DNA of 18,593 bases. Origin: Bacteroidota bacterium. GTDB lineage: Bacteria > Bacteroidota > Bacteroidia > Chitinophagales > Chitinophagaceae. Shown piece by piece: positions 15,116 through 18,593 of this stretch (position 1 is its first letter; each line of letters opens with the position of its first letter). Made by a program: the position numbers and the translations under genes. Where the stretch lies: positions 1 to 18,593 of the forward strand of contig JAFAAT010000248.1 in the NCBI GenBank assembly GCA_023426425.1, read 5' to 3'. The notes below the pieces were generated by a model that was given only the letters and a program-made list of their open reading frames with translations, was not told the DNA's origin and made no database searches.

Positions 15116-15123
15116 CAAAGATA
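15116..15123 (-). promoter_or_regulatory. Bacteroidota -7 box for the TPR gene
   Basis: The minus strand reads TATCTTTG, a full match to TAnnTTTG, ending 20 nt before the ATG at 15095. No clear -33 TTTG at standard spacing. Confidence 0.55.
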
Positions 15124-15163
15124 GGTGTTTGTGCGTACTACTTGCTACTTGCACTTCGGTGCT

Positions 15164-15171
15164 TAACTTTG
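15164..15171 (+). promoter_or_regulatory. Bacteroidota -7 box for the methyltransferase gene
   Basis: TAACTTTG matches TAnnTTTG exactly. CTTG at 15141-15144 lies 19 bp upstream, a near match to the -33 TTTG at standard spacing. The box ends 5 nt before the ATG, so the mRNA would be leaderless or nearly so. Confidence 0.65.
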
Positions 15172-15176
15172 GCATT

Positions 15177-15917
15177 ATGCATCAGGAACAAGTAGACTGG
15201 TTCGAAAGTTGGTTCGGCTCACCCTATTACCACATCCTTTACCAACACCGCGATGAAGTAGAGGCACAGGCCTTTGTCGAGGAACTAATTGAATATTTGC
15301 AACCCTTCCCTAACAGCTGCATGGCCGACATCGCTTGTGGCGAGGGGCGTTTTTCTGTGCAGCTTGCAGACCATGGCTTCGACGTAGTAGGTATCGATCT
15401 CTCCTACGCCAGCATCGAAAAAGCCAAAAAACATGAGACCAGCAAGCTGCAGTTTTTTGTGCACGACATGCGCTTCCCTTTCTACATCAACTATTTCAAT
15501 TACGCATTCAACTTCTTCACCAGCTTTGGATATTTTGCCCACGACCGCGACCACCTGATGGCTGCAAAATCCTTTGCCTCCTGCCTAAAAAAGGGCGGGG
15601 TGCTGGTTATCGACTACCTGAATAAAGAACATACGCTCTCCAACCTTATTCCCGAAGAACTAATCCACCGCGATACCTATGAGTTCACCGTGCGCAGGAG
15701 ACTGGAAAACGACCATTTCCTCAAGGACATTCATTTCACCGACGCAGAGGGAAAGCCTCGACATTTCGTGGAAAGCGTTGCCGCCTTCACCCTTGCAGAT
15801 TTCATACGAATGTTCAAGAAAGCAGGCCTTTCGCTGATCGGTACCTTCGGCGACTACCATCTGAATAGCTACCACCCGGTCGATTCTCCTCGCATGATCA
15901 TGATCTTCAAGAAATAA
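15177..15917 (+). CDS. Class I SAM-dependent methyltransferase
   Basis: Cytoplasmic methyltransferase of 246 aa. Motif I, ADIACGEGRFS, is at 50-60, the motif II acidic residue is Asp74 in VVGIDLS, and HDMRFPF (96-102) matches motif III. The C-terminal half holds beta strands ending in RMIMIFKK. Substrate is unknown. The ATG at 15177 is chosen because the motif-bearing domain begins normally from there and the -7 promoter box ends just upstream; an earlier ATG at 15129 would lie upstream of that box. The PAP2 gene starts 3 bp after the stop, so the two are probably co-transcribed and could act on the same lipid or cell-envelope product (inference). Confidence 0.88.
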   Translation: MHQEQVDWFESWFGSPYYHILYQHRDEVEAQAFVEELIEYLQPFPNSCMADIACGEGRFSVQLADHGFDVVGIDLSYASIEKAKKHETSKLQFFVHDMRFPFYINYFNYAFNFFTSFGYFAHDRDHLMAAKSFASCLKKGGVLVIDYLNKEHTLSNLIPEELIHRDTYEFTVRRRLENDHFLKDIHFTDAEGKPRHFVESVAAFTLADFIRMFKKAGLSLIGTFGDYHLNSYHPVDSPRMIMIFKK

Positions 15918-15920
15918 ACA

Positions 15921-16535
15921 ATGCTTCAGGAAATCAGGGAAATCTTCTTACTCATCGACTACATCGCCTGGTATTATCTCAACTCGGTCTGGACTAATGA
16001 TTTCCTGGACACAGTAATCCCATTCTTCCGCAATCAATGGACCTGGGCTCCACTATACCTGTTTTTACTTGTGTTCATGCTCACCAATTTCCGCTACCAG
16101 GGTCTGGTATGGTGTGTGTTTTTCCTCCTGACTTTTGGTCTCGCCGACCAGCTGAGTGCCACTGTCTTCAAAGAGTTCTTCCAACGCATTCGCCCTTGCA
16201 ACAATCCTCATCTTTCCAGCATTGTCCACATAATTGTCCCTTGTGGCTCCGGCTACAGCTTTCCTTCTTCCCACGCCAGCAACCACTTTGCCCTGGCTGT
16301 CTTTAGCCTTTATACAATGAAGGGCGTTGTCAGGTGGGTGACTCCCATCGCACTATTCTGGGCAGCTCTGGTATCCTATTCGCAGGTTTATGTAGGGGTG
16401 CATTTCCCGATGGACGTCTTCTGCGGAGGACTTTTAGGAACCGCTGTTGGATTGTTCACCTCAAAATTGTTTCATTACAGGTTTAGCCTCGCTTCCGGAC
16501 TCAGGTCTCATTCAGATCCCGATCCGCTGTTGTAA
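15921..16535 (+). CDS. PAP2-family membrane phosphatase
   Basis: Integral membrane phosphatase of 204 aa, related to phosphatidate, undecaprenyl-diphosphate and lipid phosphatases. Several membrane helices lie at about 43-56, 61-80, 120-133, 140-153 and 165-182. The three signature motifs are KEFFQRIRP (84-92), FPSSHASNH (114-122) and SYSQVYVGVHFPMD (152-165). His118 and His161 are the expected catalytic pair with Asp165. In the third motif Gln155 stands where the classical signature has Arg. It follows the methyltransferase gene by 3 bp. Substrate is not indicated. Confidence 0.9.
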   Translation: MLQEIREIFLLIDYIAWYYLNSVWTNDFLDTVIPFFRNQWTWAPLYLFLLVFMLTNFRYQGLVWCVFFLLTFGLADQLSATVFKEFFQRIRPCNNPHLSSIVHIIVPCGSGYSFPSSHASNHFALAVFSLYTMKGVVRWVTPIALFWAALVSYSQVYVGVHFPMDVFCGGLLGTAVGLFTSKLFHYRFSLASGLRSHSDPDPLL

Positions 16536-16612
16536 GGCAAGACTCATTATTCGTAATACACACTGTTTCACGTAATCTCAATTAACGCATCTACATCAAA
16601 AAAACTGACGAT

Positions 16613-16978
16613 ATGGATCAAAGACAAGGGACTGAAGAATTACCATTCACCACATTAGACCTGCAACAATCTATACAGGCTCTTCGCCAGGACTCCTCCG
16701 GGGAAAAATCTGACCACCACTCTGCCGTACTCCACAAAGCAGAAAAACTTAGAATCGTCCTAATCGGTGTGAAAGAGGGTGGTGAGATCAAACGTCACCA
16801 GGCCAACGGACCTATCACCGTGCATGTGCTGGAAGGGTCCATCAGGTTCCTCACTGATGCAGGTTCCGCAGAGCTCAGCCAGGGCCAGGTACTCACGTTG
16901 CCTCCCAATGTCCCCCATAGCGTCGAAGCCACCAAAGAAAGCTTCTTCCTGCTGACACTTGTACCTGGCAGCGCGTGA
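16613..16978 (+). CDS. Small cupin-domain protein
   Basis: Soluble single-domain cupin of 121 aa. Motif 1 is seen as GGEIKRHQANGPITVHVLEGSIRF (about 56-79; key residues His62, His71 and Glu74 by position), and motif 2 as LTLPPNVPHSVEA (about 94-106, with His102). These residues are the usual metal ligands of small cupins. Enzymatic or regulatory role is unknown. It stands alone, 77 bp after the PAP2 gene, and is convergent with the zinc-ribbon gene. No promoter box of the TAnnTTTG type was found. Confidence 0.85.
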   Translation: MDQRQGTEELPFTTLDLQQSIQALRQDSSGEKSDHHSAVLHKAEKLRIVLIGVKEGGEIKRHQANGPITVHVLEGSIRFLTDAGSAELSQGQVLTLPPNVPHSVEATKESFFLLTLVPGSA

Positions 16979-17003
16979 TGCTTCCGGCAATCGTCGCCTG
17001 AAT

Positions 17004-17390
17004 TCACTCTCGTGGTCCGCTCCCCGGCTCCTGGCGCTTTACCACTAGCACCCACTCTCCTTCCAGGGGCAGGTATCCCAGGTCATAACAGAAATGGTAA
17101 ACAAGTCCCTTTTTGTTGGTGTACTGGTGCGTGTGGTATTTAAAATTGTATCCCGACTCCAGCAGCTTCTGTCTGGGACACTTCACCATCCCCTCTCCCG
17201 AAGGAATGGCCTGCTCCAATATACGCCTGTTCTTCCGCAGAATATTGTTTACGTTCCTGATCAGGTTATACTGGTCGCTGTTCTGTTTGTTGTTGTGCGC
17301 ATTGCGACAGTAATCGTCGCAGAACTTCTTGTCTATCCTGCCTTTCAATGCCTTACCGCAGGTCTGGCAGCTTCGGGTTAAGGTTTCCAT
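17004..17390 (-). CDS. Zinc-ribbon protein, function unknown
   Basis: Protein of 128 aa with an N-terminal CQTCGKAL...FCDDYCRNAHNN pattern: Cys8, Cys11, Cys24 and Cys28 form a CxxC/CxxxC zinc ribbon, similar to short zinc-ribbon domains of the DUF2116 type. The middle (about 36-65) is Asn/Arg-rich and probably helical, and the C-terminus has YNFKYHTHQYTNKKGLVYHF and YDLGYLPLEGEWVLVVKR, likely a beta domain. Nucleic-acid binding is plausible but not shown. The gene diverges from ssb across a 167-bp gap that contains a perfect 12-bp palindrome. Confidence 0.78.
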   Translation of the reverse strand: METLTRSCQTCGKALKGRIDKKFCDDYCRNAHNNKQNSDQYNLIRNVNNILRKNRRILEQAIPSGEGMVKCPRQKLLESGYNFKYHTHQYTNKKGLVYHFCYDLGYLPLEGEWVLVVKRQEPGSGPRE

Positions 17391-17418
17391 AGCAACCTAA
17401 ATATACATATTTCCCATC

Positions 17419-17430
17419 CGTTTGCAAACG
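17419..17430. repeat. 12-bp perfect palindrome between divergent genes
   Basis: CGTTTGCAAACG is its own reverse complement. It lies 29 bp upstream of the zinc-ribbon start and about 127 bp upstream of ssb. The sequence resembles operators of LacI-type regulators in having a central CpG-flanked symmetric core, but no such regulator is encoded here. Confidence 0.7.
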
Positions 17431-17557
17431 TTTATACCCACTTACATCCGAAAAGAAGCGCTTGATTTCCGACTCTCGCTTTCCCTCCGTTTCATATTTG
17501 CACTGTGATTTGTTGCAACAGTTCATCACATGATTTCGAACATTAAAAACTAGAGTT

Positions 17558-17902
17558 ATGAACGCCTTAAGAAACAAAGTACAACTGATCGGGAATCTGG
17601 GTGCCGCACCTGAAATTCGCACATTGGAAAACGGCCGCAAAATGGCGCGGTTCCGCCTGGCCACAAACGAAAACTATAAAAATGCACAGGGTGAATGGGT
17701 CCAGGATACACAATGGCATCAGGTCGTTGCCTGGGGAAAAAAAGCCGATCTCGCACAGGAAAAACTAAACCGTGGCATCGAAGTCCTCGTCGAAGGCAAG
17801 CTCGTTCACCGGAGCTACACAGATAAAATGGGCATAAAAAGGTACACCTCAGAAGTGTTGTTGTCTGAGCTTCAGCTCATCGAAAAAGAAGAGAAGGTCT
17901 GA
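17558..17902 (+). CDS. ssb: Short single-stranded DNA-binding protein
   Basis: OB-fold single-strand DNA-binding protein of 114 aa for replication, repair or recombination. The fold is shown by NKVQLIGNLGAAPEIRTLENG (6-26), MARFRLATNE (29-38), WHQVVAWGKKADLAQEKL (53-70), GIEVLVEGKLVHRSY (73-87) and a final strand. It lacks the glycine/glutamine-rich linker and the acidic DDDLPF-type tip that full-length SSB uses to recruit partners; it ends LIEKEEKV. It may be a paralogue of a longer housekeeping SSB elsewhere. CATATTTG at 17493-17500 is a one-mismatch -7 box. A strong terminator follows at 17920. Confidence 0.93.
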   Translation: MNALRNKVQLIGNLGAAPEIRTLENGRKMARFRLATNENYKNAQGEWVQDTQWHQVVAWGKKADLAQEKLNRGIEVLVEGKLVHRSYTDKMGIKRYTSEVLLSELQLIEKEEKV

Positions 17903-17919
17903 GGGTTTTGGTTTACAAT

Positions 17920-17954
17920 CTGGTCGCCATGGTCTCATGGTGACCAGCCTTTTT
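17920..17954 (+). terminator. Rho-independent terminator of ssb
   Basis: A 12-bp stem (17920-17931 with 17936-17947, one G-U pair) around the loop GTCT, followed by CC and five T residues. It begins 18 bp after the ssb stop. Confidence 0.92.
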
Positions 17955-18247
17955 ACTTTCGAAACCGGTATGAGTTTTGCTGAATTTCAAACAGGTATTA
18001 AGCCCGTGAAAAAAGCAGGTCAACTATGGTGTTTTATCAAAGGTTCAAGACAGTCCCGATATCACGATCTAACGCTTTGCACGTGTACAGCAAACGTGGG
18101 AAAATTCTGAAAAATTTTTCCTTCAGTATAGGGTTACCTCATCAAACTTTCAGGTATCAATATACCCCGCCCGTCAATCAGCTGAAAATAGCCGGGGGGT
18201 CTCAGCTCGTCGAGACAGACTTTTTCCCTTCAAATTAACCCCGCTCC

Positions 18248-18302
18248 CTCCATACCGACTCCATACCAACTCCATATCGCCTCCATAACACCTCCATATA
18301 TT
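18248..18302. repeat. Five tandem 11-bp repeats, core CTCCATA
   Basis: Units at 18248, 18259, 18270, 18281 and 18292 each begin with an exact CTCCATA and end with a variable tetramer (CCGA, CCAA, TCGC, ACAC, TATT). The 11-bp period is kept without a single insertion or deletion. The array lies between convergent ssb and trxB, beyond both terminators, so it is not in an obvious promoter position. Confidence 0.93.
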
Positions 18303-18424
18303 CGCCTTGACATAGCCTAGTCAAAACCAGGTCTAAACAATGTCTGCATCATCCCTTCTTCTGTCCTTTCTCAGCACGAACTCACATCAAAGCCAGCTTC
18401 AACCAAAAAGCCAATTCCACACAC

Positions 18425-18453
18425 AAAAAAAGCTGCCTTTCAATGACGGCTTT
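18425..18453 (-). terminator. Rho-independent terminator of trxB
   Basis: On the minus strand, AAAGCCGTC and GGCAGCTTT (arms 18453-18445 and 18437-18429) pair over 9 positions with one mismatch around a 7-nt loop, and are followed by a T-run (18431-18425). It begins about 21 bp after the trxB stop. Confidence 0.88.
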
Positions 18454-18474
18454 AATTTTAGTATCCGGCTTTCT

Positions 18475-18593
18475 CTAAGCTTGTGCATGCAGTTGAGCCA
18501 GCGAATGCTCCAGCTCACCAAGATAACGCTCCGCATCCAGTGCAGCCATACACCCACTTCCAGCCGCAGTAACAGCCTGCCGGTATATCTTAT
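18475..18593 (-). CDS. trxB: Thioredoxin reductase, C-terminal end (partial)
   Basis: Only the last 38 codons and the TAG stop are in the window; the rest lies beyond the right edge. The visible peptide starts KIYRQAVTAAGSGCMAALD and continues AERYLGELEHSLAQLHAQA. RQAVTAAGSGCMAALDAERYL is the highly conserved end of the FAD domain of bacterial thioredoxin reductase, which uses NADPH to reduce thioredoxin. The run after the conserved part is of ordinary length. Related low-molecular-weight flavoprotein disulfide reductases are the only realistic alternative. Confidence 0.9.
   Translation of the reverse strand, partial: KIYRQAVTAAGSGCMAALDAERYLGELEHSLAQLHAQA

Larger units (their letters stand above)
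17903..18474. other. Non-coding 572-bp gap between ssb and trxB
   Basis: Holds the ssb terminator, a five-unit 11-bp repeat array (18248-18302) and the trxB terminator. Frames of 70 codons (18026-18238) and about 46 codons (from 17970) are present on the plus strand but neither has recognisable features, and they overlap each other. A small hairpin GTCTC/GAGAC (18199-18216) precedes a T-run at 18221-18225. Confidence 0.55.

Noticed and set aside
18109..18120. GAAAAATTTTTC palindrome
   Set aside because: An A-run followed by a T-run is common by chance in AT-rich gaps; nothing nearby supports a function.
18026..18238. 70-codon plus-strand frame after ssb
   Set aside because: No hydrophobic pattern, motif or promoter supports it; it overlaps another frame of similar quality and lies beyond a terminator.

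Overview
The window is a piece of a Bacteroidota chromosome, most likely from the Chitinophagales (inference). The evidence is a gldK-gldL-gldM-gldN cluster (type IX secretion/gliding core), a cargo protein with a type A T9SS sorting domain, and repeated use of the Bacteroidota -7 promoter box TAnnTTTG. Shine-Dalgarno sites are scarce. No rRNA, tRNA, CRISPR array, transposase or phage gene was seen.

Left part (1-6721). A biotin carboxylase subunit of an acyl-CoA carboxylase lies on the minus strand and ends at a good hairpin. It diverges from a plus-strand run: D-Ala-D-Ala ligase, a membrane-anchored three-PASTA protein, a large T9SS-exported protein, a one-domain rhodanese, and an unrecognised acidic 186-aa protein. 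The ligase and PASTA protein point to cell-wall work. The 260-bp divergent gap holds two promoters and four tandem 11-bp repeats.

Middle (6722-12077). A 356-bp leader region with a clear promoter, flanked by an 8-bp inverted repeat, precedes gldK, gldL, gldM, gldN and an outer-membrane beta-barrel gene. Spacing is tight and the run ends at a strong terminator. GldL and GldM would form the inner-membrane proton-driven motor, GldK and GldN the periplasmic ring. The barrel protein is a candidate outer-membrane partner.

Right part (12078-18593). First comes a VKOR-like membrane protein, an SPW-repeat membrane protein and two small disordered proteins, ending at a terminator that also overlaps the stop of an opposing 43-aa membrane-protein ORF. 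Next are an unrecognised 144-aa gene, a convergent membrane-TPR gene, and a divergent SAM methyltransferase plus PAP2 phosphatase pair. Then come a cupin, a zinc-ribbon protein on the minus strand, a short single-stranded-DNA-binding protein, and the 3' end of a thioredoxin reductase gene on the minus strand.

Two large-scale signals are not explained by the genes. First, the plus strand is G-rich on the left and C-rich on the right whichever strand the genes use, as expected where replication forks meet. Second, two unrelated tandem arrays share the same architecture: an invariant 7-8 bp core repeated every 11 bp with variable 3-4 bp spacers (1881-1924 and 18248-18302).
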